51,348 bases of DNA, from assembly GCA_964560875.1 (NCBI GenBank), contig CAZLMW010000054.1, forward strand, positions 1-51,348, read 5' to 3'. Both the position numbers and the translations under genes were made by a program. Under the pieces are notes generated by a model. The model made no database searches. It saw nothing but the letters and a program-made list of their open reading frames with translations, and was not told the DNA's origin. This document shows positions 7,841 through 16,902 of the stretch, in pieces (position 1 is the first letter of the stretch; the number at the start of each line of letters is the position of its first letter). Source of the DNA: CAZLMW01 sp964560875. GTDB taxonomy: Bacteria > Myxococcota_A > UBA9042.

Positions 7841-9625
7841 ATGACCGCCGAAAACGCCCCCGCCGAGCTGCTCGTCCGCGCTCGCGAATTTGCCGCTGAC
7901 GATCCCGACGAAGCGACGCGCGCGGAGCTCCAAACCCTCATCGCCCGCTGCGAAGACGGCCACCCCGACGCGCTCGAAGAGTTGGCCGACCGCTTCGACG
8001 GCGATCTGCGCTTTGGAACCGCTGGACTGCGCGGCAGCATCGGCCCCGGCAGCAATCGCATGAACCGCGTCGTCGTGATGCGGGCCGCGTGGGGTCTCGG
8101 TCGCTACCTGCGCGACGGCGCCGGCGGAGATGGCGCGCTGTACACAAACGGCGTGGTGGTCGGTTACGACGGTCGCCATTTCAGTCGCCGGTTCGCGGAG
8201 GACACCACGGCAGTCCTCGTCGGGCTCGGAATTCCCGTGCATTTGTTCGACGACGTGCAGCCGACACCGGTCTGCGCGTTCGCGATCCGCCACCTCCAGG
8301 CCGCCGCCGGGGTCGTCGTCACCGCCAGCCACAACCCGCCCCAAGACAGCGGCTTCAAGGTCTTCCTGTCGCGCGGCAGCCAGATCATCCCGCCCCATGA
8401 CGGCGGCATCGCGGCCTGCATCGATAAGGCCCCACCGATCGCCCAAATGCAGCGCCCAAGCCCGTTTGAGCAGGCCCAGCAGGGTCTTCGCAAGCCGCCC
8501 GGCCACGGTGTCATCAGCGCGTATCTCGAGGGCGTTTCCAGCGCGTCGCTTCACCCCGGCGCGGTCGCTGAAAACCCGCTCTGCGTCGTGCACACCGCGA
8601 TGCACGGTGTCGGCCACCGGCTGCTTGTGCGCGCCTTGCGACGGGCCGGCCTCGAGGGTTTGTGCTCCGTCTCCGAGCAGACCGAACCCGATGGCGCGTT
8701 CCCGACCGTGGCGTTTCCCAATCCCGAGGAAGACGGCGCCATGGATCGCGCTTTCGCCCGCGCCGACGAGGTGAGCGCTGAGCTCCTGCTCGCCAACGAC
8801 CCGGACGCCGATCGGCTCGCAGTTGGTGTGCCTGAGGGCGACGGCTATCGGATGCTCTCGGGCAACGAGATCGGCTGGTTGCTCGGCAATGACGCGCTCG
8901 AACACAGCGACGTCGGGGACAAGGAGAAGCTCGCGGTCACCACCATCGTTTCGTCACCCCTGCTCGGCCGAATCGCCGCGAACAACGGCGCGCATTTCCG
9001 GCAGACGCTGACCGGCTTCAAGTGGCTCGCCCAGGCCGGGTTCGAGGGGGAAACGGTCGGGCAGCGCTTCGTCATGGGCTACGAGGAGGCGATCGGCTAC
9101 TCGGTCGGCGACCTGGTGCGCGACAAGGACGGGGTTTCGGCGGCCGTGCGCATGGTGGAGCTCGCCGCGTGGCTCAAAGGCCAGGGCAAGACGCTGCTCG
9201 ACCAACTCGACACGATCGCGGTCAACCACGGTATGGCTGTCGGTGCGCAGTGGTCGGTGCGTTTGCCCGGCGCGACCGGAAAAGCCCTGATCGACGCGGC
9301 GATGGAGAAGCTGCGCAATGAGCCGCCCGCGGAGCTCGGCGGTGTCGCCATCACGACCCGCTACGATGTGCAGGACGGGTCGGCGTGGTCAGCGGAAGGT
9401 GAGGCCGACCCGCTCAACCTGCCGGCATCCAACGTCCTGGTCTTGCACGACGCCAACGGCGCGCGGCTCATCGTCCGACCCAGCGGTACGGAGCCAAAAA
9501 TCAAGTTCTACGCCGACAGCATCGCCGACGTGCAGGGTGCCGACGAGCTCGCCGACGCCCGGACCGAGCACGCCGAGCGGCTCGCAAAACTGCGCGCATC
9601 CGTCATGGCACACCTCGGCCTGTAG
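7841..9625 (+). CDS. Phosphoglucomutase/phosphomannomutase family enzyme
   Basis: 594 residues with all four alpha-D-phosphohexomutase signatures. These are the catalytic phosphoserine loop TASHNP (Ser163), the Mg-binding loop NDPDADR (Asp320, 322, 324), the sugar-binding loop GYEEAIGY, and the phosphate-binding loop RPSGTEPKIKFY near the C-terminus. The N-terminal FGTAGLRG is typical of the PGM2-like branch, whose length (560-600 residues) matches. It interconverts hexose 1- and 6-phosphates in the cytoplasm and supplies sugar phosphates for polysaccharide and envelope synthesis. The exact sugar (glucose, mannose, pentose) cannot be read from the sequence. It is monocistronic and convergent with the next gene. 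Confidence 0.93.
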   Translation: MTAENAPAELLVRAREFAADDPDEATRAELQTLIARCEDGHPDALEELADRFDGDLRFGTAGLRGSIGPGSNRMNRVVVMRAAWGLGRYLRDGAGGDGALYTNGVVVGYDGRHFSRRFAEDTTAVLVGLGIPVHLFDDVQPTPVCAFAIRHLQAAAGVVVTASHNPPQDSGFKVFLSRGSQIIPPHDGGIAACIDKAPPIAQMQRPSPFEQAQQGLRKPPGHGVISAYLEGVSSASLHPGAVAENPLCVVHTAMHGVGHRLLVRALRRAGLEGLCSVSEQTEPDGAFPTVAFPNPEEDGAMDRAFARADEVSAELLLANDPDADRLAVGVPEGDGYRMLSGNEIGWLLGNDALEHSDVGDKEKLAVTTIVSSPLLGRIAANNGAHFRQTLTGFKWLAQAGFEGETVGQRFVMGYEEAIGYSVGDLVRDKDGVSAAVRMVELAAWLKGQGKTLLDQLDTIAVNHGMAVGAQWSVRLPGATGKALIDAAMEKLRNEPPAELGGVAITTRYDVQDGSAWSAEGEADPLNLPASNVLVLHDANGARLIVRPSGTEPKIKFYADSIADVQGADELADARTEHAERLAKLRASVMAHLGL

Positions 9626-9643
9626 CTGACGCCGCCACGCGCC

Positions 9644-9948
9644 TTATTTCGAAGCCCGGCCAAGCGCGATCAACGCCGCCGCGGGGTATTCGGTCTGCAC
9701 GATGTCGCAGCCGTCGCTCCACATCTTCAGGTAGCCCTTGGGTTGGTGGCCGACGAGGTTTTCGAGGGCGTCGACGTTCCAGCCGTTGGCGAACACCTTG
9801 GCGTTGGCCGCGTGAATCGTGGCGGCGAGCATGGGCGCTTCGGCGACCGGGATCTCGATCACCTCCGGCGCCCGCTTCGGGAACAGTCCGAGCACGCATG
9901 GATCGCGACGCTCACAGCGACGACTACGAGCACGCGGGACACGGACAT
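9644..9948 (-). pseudogene. Small lipoprotein-like gene, probably frameshifted
   Basis: An ATG at 9948 overlaps the TGA of the DUF4265 gene (TGATG), a classic coupled start. It opens with MSVSRVLVVVAVSVAIHAC, a convincing signal peptide with a possible lipobox Cys, but this frame stops after 29 codons at about 9859. The adjacent frame then continues from about 9895 to 9644 with well-composed protein (LFPKRAPEVIEIPVAEAP ... ALIALGRASK). This suggests one roughly 100-residue protein split by a one-base shift near 9875. Alternatively the downstream part is a separate 83-residue protein starting at the GTG at 9895. No known family is recognised. Confidence 0.45.
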
Positions 9949-10496
9949 CAGTGGATCGCGTCCGCGACGTTGGCCGCTTCGGCATGCTGCGAGGCGAGGC
10001 TGCCTTCTTCGTAGTCGAGGACCCCGGCGGCTTCTTGCTCGTCGAGCCACGCGCGGATGGCGGCATAGTCGACATGGGGCGGCACATCGAAGGCGGCCAG
10101 CGCGGCGATATACGACCGTTCGAAAGCGCACCCGAGCGTCACGAGCTTTTCGATGAACCCGGGCAGCGCGGCGGCTTCTGCGGCGATGACCCGCACGGTG
10201 CTGTGTCCACTGCCAGCCTGGACACCGGCGAATTGGTGGCAGCCCGCGTCGTCCTCCGCGACCGCGACGAGGTCCTGGTAGGCAACACCGATCGCGAAAA
10301 AGGGCACGTTGTCGAGCCGAGCGGTGCCGTCGCCGTTGTCGATCGCCCAAACCGCTTCGACGGCAACAGGCGGCCAGCCTTCGTCGACATCGAGCGGAAA
10401 ATGGACGTGAATGTGATCGTCGGTCGGTTTGGCACCGGCTTGCATGACGTCTTCTGGCTCGTTCATCGGCGCATCATCGACGGGTGTGGCGGCCAT
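9948..10496 (-). CDS. DUF4265 domain protein
   Basis: 182 residues, no signal peptide. The block HVHFPLDVDEGWPP, VEAVWAI, LDNVPFFAIGVAYQDLVAV and GHSTVRVI matches what I recall of DUF4265, a small cytoplasmic family of unknown biochemical function found scattered in bacterial accessory regions and sometimes in immunity-like contexts. An internal ATG at 10466 is an alternative start; neither has a strong Shine-Dalgarno. The stop codon overlaps the start of the small lipoprotein-like gene downstream (TGATG), so the two were probably made together. Family call moderately sure; role unknown. Confidence 0.6.
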   Translation of the reverse strand: MAATPVDDAPMNEPEDVMQAGAKPTDDHIHVHFPLDVDEGWPPVAVEAVWAIDNGDGTARLDNVPFFAIGVAYQDLVAVAEDDAGCHQFAGVQAGSGHSTVRVIAAEAAALPGFIEKLVTLGCAFERSYIAALAAFDVPPHVDYAAIRAWLDEQEAAGVLDYEEGSLASQHAEAANVADAIH

Positions 10497-10552
10497 CGCA
10501 AGCGCTCATCGGTCACGGCTGGTTCCGCCCCGAACGCGCGGCGCGGACGGCA

Positions 10553-11518
10553 ATGTCTGGCATTTTCACGCTCGCCACGTACAAACAGGGCATGGAGCGA
10601 CGCGAGCTTCCCCACGGCCCACCCCCGCATCGACGCCACACTTCCAGCGGTGCGCCTGGCGGTATGGGCGGCGCGGACATCTCGATGGCCATCTCGCTGT
10701 CTCGTTGGCAGCCGCGCGACGACTTGTATCGCTATCCACAGCTGTTCGCGGGGAGCTGCCTGCTCAGCGGAATCGGCCTGTTCCTGAGCCACGCCTGGAA
10801 CCTGCCGGAGAAGGGCCTGGTTTCGGTGTTCCTGGCGGCGGCGGCGCTGACCACATGGTTTCGCTACCTGCTGGCTGAGAACCGCGACGCGATCTGGCTG
10901 GCTCGACAGCGGCCACGGGACGTCAACCTGCGCACTGCCGGCAGCGTCCTCGCGATGTTCATGGGGGTTGTCGCGGCGTTTGCGGTCGCTGCAGCGCTGC
11001 TTGGCGAGGACCAGACCCGCGGGGGGTTTGGCTTCATCTTCGCGTCGGCAGCCGTCGGCGACGGGACGATCCTGGACCGCCAGTTCGCCGACTTCGACGG
11101 CGTGCTGCGCCACAACCTGCAGGTGCTCGTCGCGTTCTTCTGTCTGGCCTTCGTCTACCACGCGTACGGGGCGCTGCTGACCATCGCGTGGAACGCGTGC
11201 GCATGGTCTCTCGTGCTTGTTGTGCTTGTCGCGCGGGGGGCTGCGGTCACCGACGTGTCACCCGCGCTCTTCGTCACTGTCGCAACGGCAGCCGTTCTGC
11301 CGCACCTGGTCTTGGAGGCCGCCGGCTACGTGTCCGCCACGCTCGCCTCGGTCTTCATCTCGCGCGCGGTCTTCAAGTACGGGGTGTCCGACCCGAGAAC
11401 CCGGCAAGTCCTGGTCGCCGGCGGCAAGCTCCTGGCGACGGCAACCGTGATGCTGATCGTGGCAGCGTGGGTCGAATCGACGTTACCGCGATGGGCGCTC
11501 GCGCAACTTGCGAACTGA
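10553..11518 (+). CDS. SpoIIM-like (DUF95) integral membrane protein
   Basis: About 321 residues from the ATG at 10553; ATGs at 10592 or 10685 are equally possible. There are six to seven hydrophobic segments, including LVSVFLAAAALTTWF and VLAMFMGVVAAFAVAAALL. The second half has the stage II sporulation protein M pattern: LRHNLQVLVAFFCLAF, then a helix, then LPHLVLEAAGYVSATLASV. In sporulating Firmicutes SpoIIM is part of the DMP peptidoglycan-remodelling complex. In other bacteria the family is uncharacterised, often beside RDD or AAA genes, none of which is adjacent here. Inner-membrane location is clear; function is inferred from the family only. Confidence 0.65.
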   Translation: MSGIFTLATYKQGMERRELPHGPPPHRRHTSSGAPGGMGGADISMAISLSRWQPRDDLYRYPQLFAGSCLLSGIGLFLSHAWNLPEKGLVSVFLAAAALTTWFRYLLAENRDAIWLARQRPRDVNLRTAGSVLAMFMGVVAAFAVAAALLGEDQTRGGFGFIFASAAVGDGTILDRQFADFDGVLRHNLQVLVAFFCLAFVYHAYGALLTIAWNACAWSLVLVVLVARGAAVTDVSPALFVTVATAAVLPHLVLEAAGYVSATLASVFISRAVFKYGVSDPRTRQVLVAGGKLLATATVMLIVAAWVESTLPRWALAQLAN

Positions 11519-11626
11519 ACCCGGTCCAGTGTCTCGTTGCAGGGGAAACGATCAGTTGACGACAACGAGATACAGCCGCGCAGCGGAGGTTGGGGTGAGG
11601 CACGAAAACCACGCTTTTCGGGCCGA

Positions 11627-11648
11627 GGGGCCTCCCCTGCGAGGCCCC
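11627..11648 (+). terminator. GC-rich hairpin downstream of the SpoIIM-like gene
   Basis: GGGGCCTC (11627-11634), a 6-nt loop, and GAGGCCCC (11641-11648) form a perfect 8-bp stem. Only TTGC follows, so it is a weak intrinsic terminator at best. Confidence 0.4.
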
Positions 11649-11661
11649 TTGCAAATGAAAG

Positions 11662-11717
11662 CTAGTGGTCCGACGTCAGGCCGGCAACTCATCAAGACTC
11701 CTGAAACGGACCACTAG
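11662..11717. repeat. 56-bp inverted-repeat element with 11-bp perfect arms
   Basis: CTAGTGGTCCG (11662-11672) and CGGACCACTAG (11707-11717) are exact reverse complements, and inside them TCAGG (11676-11680) pairs with CCTGA (11700-11704). The outer arm supplies the TAG stop codon of the lytic-transglycosylase-like gene. It could be a bidirectional terminator between convergent genes or a tiny Tc1/IS630-type (TA-flanked) MITE remnant. Confidence 0.6.
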
Positions 11718-12430
11718 TATCGACGAACCGGGCGGTAGTCGCCGAACGCGCTGGTCGCCGAGTAGCGGGCGATACGCGGGGCTGGTTTGAGCTTGAGGCG
11801 GCGGCGATTGCGGCGTTGCACGGCGCGTTTGCGGGCGATGTTGCGTTTCCACTGGCGCAGGCGCGTGAGGCCGTGCGGCGTGCCGTGGCAGCGCTGGCGA
11901 CCGCGGATGAGCGGGCCTCGATTGATGCGCAGCCACGCGAGCCGAAACGCTTCGAGTTCGCTTTGGATGTTGGGGCAGCGGCGGCGAAGTCGGCGACCTT
12001 CGAGGCCGATTTGGACGCGGTCGAGCAGGAAACGAGCCGAGTCGACGGGATCGGTGCGATCAACGCCAAAGCGGGTGGTCCACGGCCAGAGCTGAAACAT
12101 GCCGACGGCCTTGCACTCACCGTCTTTGCAGTCGCCTGAGATCTTGGCGGTGAAACCCGACTCGATGCACGCTTTGGCGACGGTCATGCCGCGGTAGACT
12201 TCGGGCACGCCGGTTGCTCGTTCGAGATCCAACATGCGCTGCAGCTGCGTCAGGTCGACCTGGTGACGACGGCTCGGTGCGAGGTTGCGGCAGCTGTAGA
12301 GGGCTTCGCGCAGCAACTCGACGTCCGTGATGCGGCCGGATTGGGCAGCGGCGGGTGCGGGCGATGCGAGGATCGCGACCAAGCACAGGGTCAGGCAGCT
12401 GATGGCGAGGGAGAGGTAGCGTGAAAGCAT
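11714..12430 (-). CDS. Secreted lytic-transglycosylase-like protein
   Basis: 238 residues from the ATG at 12430, with a signal peptide (MLSRYLSLAISCLTLCLVAI, cleavage after ASPAPAAA). The middle carries a lysozyme-like/SLT pattern: AKACIESGFTAKISGD with a putative catalytic Glu, then AVGMFQLWPWTTRFG, the G-x-M/F-Q element of transglycosylase folds. A Cys pair flanks that segment (DCKDGECKAVG). The C-terminal 80 residues are very Arg-rich (RLRQWKRNIARKRAVQRRNRRR) and could bind peptidoglycan polyanions or the surface. It is expected to act on peptidoglycan in the periplasm. It is convergent with the SpoIIM-like gene. The enzyme call rests on two short motifs. Confidence 0.6.
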   Translation of the reverse strand: MLSRYLSLAISCLTLCLVAILASPAPAAAQSGRITDVELLREALYSCRNLAPSRRHQVDLTQLQRMLDLERATGVPEVYRGMTVAKACIESGFTAKISGDCKDGECKAVGMFQLWPWTTRFGVDRTDPVDSARFLLDRVQIGLEGRRLRRRCPNIQSELEAFRLAWLRINRGPLIRGRQRCHGTPHGLTRLRQWKRNIARKRAVQRRNRRRLKLKPAPRIARYSATSAFGDYRPVRRY

Positions 12431-12760
12431 GATGGGTGTCGACAGGGCATCTTGGTGCGCGCCGCGATTTGGCGCGCGGAAGGGTCGGTGTCTTAGCCCG
12501 AATGCGCCGGAGCTTGCAAATCGGCCGATCCGCAAGGTGTGGAAAAGACTCGCGTTATGGAGGATAATGACCGGTAACCTCTATGTTTTTGCCCGGCGGC
12601 TGCCACGATTTGCTCCGTTGTCAAAAAAATCGCCATCCGGGACGAAAAAGGCCCATACATCGAGGATCACGGTGATTTGCGGCTCCAGACCGGCCATAAT
12701 CCACCCATTCAGATCGCAAGCGAGGCGGAGATGCGCAGTTGCGCGGCTGTGAAAGGACGA
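12431..12760. promoter_or_regulatory. Divergent intergenic region, 330 bp
   Basis: This spacer separates the transglycosylase-like gene (minus) from the FG-GAP lipoprotein (plus) and contains an AT-richer patch at about 12590-12670. On the minus strand a perfect TTGACA lies near 12618-12623, but no good -10 follows at 17 bp. On the plus strand GAAAGGA just before the ATG at 12761 is a strong ribosome binding site. No protein-coding frame here looks real. Confidence 0.4.
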
Positions 12761-15604
12761 ATGAAGCTCAGTGCGGCGATCGTCGTGGTCCTGTCGGCGG
12801 CGGTGGCGTGCGGCAGCCAGCGCGATGGCCCAAGTCAACTCAAGGTGGGCGGCCCGACATTTGCGGGCGATTGCCCCGACGGCGTCTGTTTCGCCGGAAC
12901 CGACACGCTCGATACGTCCAGCTCGGGCATCGACGACAGCGCAACCAGCAGCGGTGGTGTCGCCGACTCAAGCGGGTCGGGCCAACTCGGCGATGGCGGG
13001 GGCGTCAGCGACGTGACCGGCTCCAGCGGCGGGGCAACTTCAAGCGGCGCCGGGGACGGTAGCGCGTCGAGTTCGGGCGGAGACGGCGCGGGCGCGGGGT
13101 CCAAGGACGCCCTGATCGACGGTTCGTCGGCGTCCGACACGCCCAATTCCGGCACGTCCGGCGGCGACGCCTCCAACAACACGCAAGGTGCTGATGCCCC
13201 CAGCCCAAACGACAGCGGCTCCAACGACGGAGGTCCAAACGGTGGTCCAAATGACAGTGGCCCCCCCGACGCCGGGCCGAAAGACGCCGGACCGAAAGAC
13301 GCTGGACCGAAAGACGCTGGACCGCCGCCCTGCCCAACTCCGCTCTGCGGCGTCAACTCCGTCTGCTGCAAAGCGGGCCAAAAATGCCTCGCCGGCCTCT
13401 GCGTGACGCCAAGTGGCGCGTGCAAAAGCGGCGACGACTGTCTGTCCGATCACGGCTGCCTGGCCGGGCTGTGCCTTCCCTACGGCTCACCGCCGCTGAG
13501 CAAGGCCAACGCCCTGTGCGAGGTCATCAAGCCACCCGGCGTGTTCTCGCCAACCCTGCAGTGCAAGTGGGACGCGCCACCCAAGGGCGACAAGTACCCC
13601 AAGCACAGCAACGTGCTCGGCACGCCGATCGTCATGCCGCTTGACGGCTTCTCGGACGTGGTTTCCCCCGCGATCTTGTTCGTTGGCTACGACGGTGAGG
13701 ACGGCGGCAGCCCGGCATCAGCATGCGCAAGCGGCAAGTTCGGGGTGATCCGTGTCATTCGCGGGACGGATTGCAAACAGCTCGCGACGTTGGACACGGT
13801 GAAGATTCGCGCCGCGACGCCGCTGGCGGGTGCCGATCTGACCGGCGACGGCGCGCCCGAGGTCATCGCTGTGACCTGCGGGGGCGGCCTGGTGGCGTAT
13901 TCGTATGCCAAGCAAACGGGTATCTGGGCGCAGCTGTGGACCTCGGCTCCGCTGCTCGGCGGTGGCATGTGGCAGGGGCCGTCGATCCACGATCTGGACG
14001 ATGACGGCAAACCCGAAGTGCTGCTCGGCGGGACAGTCGTCGATCACAACGGCAAGGTCCTCGACAAGACGCTCGGAGCCTTGCCCTACAGCGTCGGCAC
14101 GTTCCCCGTGGTCGCGGACGTCGACGGTGACAAGCTGCCCGAGCTCGTCGACGGCCACAGCGTGTACGAGTGGACCAAAGCCAAGAAATGGAAGCTGCAA
14201 AACAAGACCGGCCAACCGCGCGGACACGTCGCAGTCGCGGACTTCGGAACGTTCGGCAAGGACCCCAAGAAGGACGACCGCAGCAAGCTCGACGGCATCG
14301 CGGAAGTGGCGGTGGTCAGCGCCGGAAAAGCGCGGGTGCAGACCATCGCGGGGCGCGTCGTTTTCGGCCCGGTGACGCTTCCCGGCGGCGGTACAGGCGG
14401 TCCTCCCACGCTCGGCGATGTCGACAAGGACGGCCGCGTCGAGATGGCGCTCGCTGGCAAGGGTAGCTACAGCGTTTTTGATCCCGACTGCAAAGCCGGC
14501 GCGAAGAAGACCGTGTGCAGCTCGCTTGCGACCAACGGGATCTTGTGGACCCGCAAGAGCAAGGACCACAGCAGCTCCGTCACGGGCTCGTCGATCTTCG
14601 ACTTCGAGGGCGACGGCAAGGCTGAAGCCGTTTACGCCGATGAGTGTTTCGCGCGGGTCTACGACGGGGTGAGCGGCGAGGTGATGTTCTCGGCCTACCA
14701 CACGTCATGCACCTGGTACGAAAACCCCGTGGTGGCCGACGTCGACGGCGACTTCAAGTCCGAGCTTGTTGTGCCGAGCAACACCAACTGCGGCATGTAC
14801 AACGGCTGCAAGAGCTTCAACGGCGTGCTCCCCGGCACCACACTGCCGGTCGACAAGGTCTTCAAGGGGCTGCGGTGCAAGGGCAGCAAGGACTGCGCGA
14901 GCGGCATTTGCGACGCAGGGTTTTGCCGTTGCACCAACCACAACCACTGCGGTGCAAACGTCGGCAGCAGCTACCGATGTGGTCCGATGATCGCGGGGAC
15001 GCCCGGTGTCGGAAACGTCTGCCGCTCCGTGATGCTCGGCTCGTTGCGGGGCATCCAAGTATACAAGGACAGCCAGGACCGATGGGTCAACTCGCGGCCG
15101 ATCTGGAACCAGCACGCGTACGCCATCACGCACGTCGGCATGGCCGGCGAGATCCCGCCAACCGGCGCCTGGTCACCCAACTGGAAGCAGCCGGACCTGA
15201 ACAACTTCCGCCAAAACCAGCAGGGCGCGATGAACCCGCTGGCGGCGCCCGACTTCACGAGCCAGGCGGCGACCAACGGCGCATGCAAGGCCGGCGTGAT
15301 GACGCTCAAGGCGAAGATCTGCAATCGCGGCACCAAGAACGCGGCGGCCGGGTTGGCGATCACGTTTCGCTGGGGCCCGGTCAAGGGCGGCACCATCGCG
15401 TGTGTGGTGAAGACGAAGAAGACGCTCAAGCTCGGGAGCTGCCAGGACGTCAAGTGCGACGCCAAGGTCCCGGGCAAGGGCAAGCAGCTCGTCTCGGTCA
15501 GCGTCGACGACGACGGCACCGGCAAGCAGGGGCCAAACGGCGTCGACGTCGAGTGTTTCGAGAACAACAACAGCGCGACCAAACTCATCGCCGGCTGCCC
15601 GTAG
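12761..15604 (+). CDS. Large surface lipoprotein with FG-GAP/VCBS-like repeats
   Basis: 947 residues from the ATG at 12761, chosen for the GAAAGGA ribosome site and the clean lipoprotein signal (MKLSAAIVVVLSAAVACG, lipobox Cys about residue 18). Residues 40-215 are a Ser/Gly/Asp/Asn low-complexity stalk ending in DAGPK repeats. A Cys-rich knot (CPTPLCGVNSVCC) follows. From about 330 to 700 there are at least six Asp-rich calcium-type loops of FG-GAP repeats (DLTGDGAPEV, DLDDDGKPEV, DVDGDKLPEL, DVDKDGRVEM, DFEGDGKAEA, DVDGDFKSEL), implying a beta-propeller. The C-terminal 110 residues resemble a CARDB/Ig-like beta sandwich. Probably surface-anchored; ligand unknown. Confidence 0.85.
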   Translation: MKLSAAIVVVLSAAVACGSQRDGPSQLKVGGPTFAGDCPDGVCFAGTDTLDTSSSGIDDSATSSGGVADSSGSGQLGDGGGVSDVTGSSGGATSSGAGDGSASSSGGDGAGAGSKDALIDGSSASDTPNSGTSGGDASNNTQGADAPSPNDSGSNDGGPNGGPNDSGPPDAGPKDAGPKDAGPKDAGPPPCPTPLCGVNSVCCKAGQKCLAGLCVTPSGACKSGDDCLSDHGCLAGLCLPYGSPPLSKANALCEVIKPPGVFSPTLQCKWDAPPKGDKYPKHSNVLGTPIVMPLDGFSDVVSPAILFVGYDGEDGGSPASACASGKFGVIRVIRGTDCKQLATLDTVKIRAATPLAGADLTGDGAPEVIAVTCGGGLVAYSYAKQTGIWAQLWTSAPLLGGGMWQGPSIHDLDDDGKPEVLLGGTVVDHNGKVLDKTLGALPYSVGTFPVVADVDGDKLPELVDGHSVYEWTKAKKWKLQNKTGQPRGHVAVADFGTFGKDPKKDDRSKLDGIAEVAVVSAGKARVQTIAGRVVFGPVTLPGGGTGGPPTLGDVDKDGRVEMALAGKGSYSVFDPDCKAGAKKTVCSSLATNGILWTRKSKDHSSSVTGSSIFDFEGDGKAEAVYADECFARVYDGVSGEVMFSAYHTSCTWYENPVVADVDGDFKSELVVPSNTNCGMYNGCKSFNGVLPGTTLPVDKVFKGLRCKGSKDCASGICDAGFCRCTNHNHCGANVGSSYRCGPMIAGTPGVGNVCRSVMLGSLRGIQVYKDSQDRWVNSRPIWNQHAYAITHVGMAGEIPPTGAWSPNWKQPDLNNFRQNQQGAMNPLAAPDFTSQAATNGACKAGVMTLKAKICNRGTKNAAAGLAITFRWGPVKGGTIACVVKTKKTLKLGSCQDVKCDAKVPGKGKQLVSVSVDDDGTGKQGPNGVDVECFENNNSATKLIAGCP
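13268..13324 (+). repeat. 15-bp tandem repeat in the lipoprotein stalk
   Basis: About 3.6 copies of a 15-bp unit of the form GCYGGRCCGAAAGAC lie in frame and encode DAGPK repeats. Copies differ by one or two bases. The length may vary between strains by slippage. Confidence 0.85.
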
Positions 15605-15615
15605 AGCCGGGATCG

Positions 15616-16902
15616 CTAGTTCTGGCTGTAGCCGAGGCCGAGCGTGAGGCCGTACATTCGCGAGCCGAGCCATTCGCGCATCTCGACGCCGAAGAACCAC
15701 TCGTTGCTGTCGCGGTTGCGGTAGGCCGAGGGCTTGGAGCCATAGTAGACGTGGGCCTGGATGATAAACTCGTCGCAGAAAGAAAGCGTCTCGCTGCCGC
15801 GCTTACGCACGTGTTTCTCATCGCCCATCCACACCGCTTTGCCGCGCAGGACGACGCTTGTCTCACGCGTTGGGTGGGTGATGAGCAGCGATTCGGCGAT
15901 CCACATCAACGTCGCTGGCGCCCGATCCTGCAGGCCGCCGTAGCCGACGCCACCGAGCACGGCGAGCCCGAACGAATCGCCCGACCAAAAGCCGAAACCG
16001 CCCGCGATACTCGCGTCGAACAAGAGCTTGGATTCGCCGTCGCCCATCTCGCCGCCCAGCTGGATGTCGAGGTCGAGGGCGATGTGGTCTTTGCGGTCGA
16101 GCGCACCTTTTTGAGCGCGCACGATGGCGAGGCCGTTTTGAGCCTTCTTGGTCTTTTCATCGAAGAAGACCTTGTGGTTGTCGTCGTAGCCCATAAGACG
16201 CAGCGAGAAGTTGCGGTGTTGGACAAGCGTGTTGCGCTTGGGCTGGCTGCGGCGCGGCACCCAACCCAGCTGGCGACAGGCGTTGCGAGCCCGCGCGTTG
16301 GCGGTGCGGAATTTCCGGTAGCAGAGGCCTTTGAGCTCGCGACAAAACGGCAGATCGGGGCGCTTCTTGCACGCGAGGATGCGGATCTTCCATTTCTGGT
16401 TTTCGGTGAGCCGAACCTTCTTACGACGTCGCGGTGTAGCGCGGCGCGCGCCGGACAGGTTCGAGCCCTGACCGCCGGTGATCGACATGCCGCCGCTGCC
16501 GCTGCTACCGAGGCCGCCAGATCCCGCGGCAGGACGAGGTCGGGCCGCTGGAGGAGCCGGTTTGGGGGCCGGCTTGCTGGTGCTCGGGGCGGTCTTGGGT
16601 CCGTAGGCCTTGCTCAACAGGGCGGCGCAGACTTTGCCGTCGTAACCTTGCCAGGAGCCCTTGGTGTCGCGGCATTTCTTCGCGCGCTTCACGCAGCCGA
16701 CCGCGGACGGATTCGAAGCGCACAGACCGATGAAGATCTGGTCTTCCATCTTGATGCCGCTGTTCTTCGCGAACTGGACGCTGACCTGCTTGGCCTGCGC
16801 CGCAAATGGGGCCAACGCGATCGCCGCGATGATCGCCGTCGCCGCCGAGCCGAAAAGCCGCGCATCCCATGTCCGCGCCGATGCGCGCCGTGCCGTAGCC
16901 AT
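15616..16902 (-). CDS. Secreted protein, probable outer-membrane beta-barrel
   Basis: 428 residues from the ATG at 16902, which has GGAGG 7 bases upstream. The signal peptide is Arg-rich then hydrophobic (LFGSAATAIIAAIALAPFAAQA). The mature N-terminus has Cys-containing helical sequence (IGLCASNPSAVGCVKRAKKC), a Pro/Ala/Gly linker (about 120-165), a basic Cys-rich segment (ILACKKRPDLPFCREL), and a C-terminal half of alternating strands (ALDLDIQLGGEMG, ASIAGGFGFWSGDSFGLAVLGGVGYGG) ending in YGLTLGLGYSQN, like a barrel. No family is recognised. It is convergent with the FG-GAP lipoprotein (11 bp apart), so it is not in that operon. Confidence 0.7.
   Translation of the reverse strand: MATARRASARTWDARLFGSAATAIIAAIALAPFAAQAKQVSVQFAKNSGIKMEDQIFIGLCASNPSAVGCVKRAKKCRDTKGSWQGYDGKVCAALLSKAYGPKTAPSTSKPAPKPAPPAARPRPAAGSGGLGSSGSGGMSITGGQGSNLSGARRATPRRRKKVRLTENQKWKIRILACKKRPDLPFCRELKGLCYRKFRTANARARNACRQLGWVPRRSQPKRNTLVQHRNFSLRLMGYDDNHKVFFDEKTKKAQNGLAIVRAQKGALDRKDHIALDLDIQLGGEMGDGESKLLFDASIAGGFGFWSGDSFGLAVLGGVGYGGLQDRAPATLMWIAESLLITHPTRETSVVLRGKAVWMGDEKHVRKRGSETLSFCDEFIIQAHVYYGSKPSAYRNRDSNEWFFGVEMREWLGSRMYGLTLGLGYSQN

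Noticed and set aside
7615..8061. N-terminal extension of the 23-haem cytochrome to 8061
   Set aside because: It overlaps the start of the phosphosugar mutase and lacks a signal peptide; the export signal begins near 7614.
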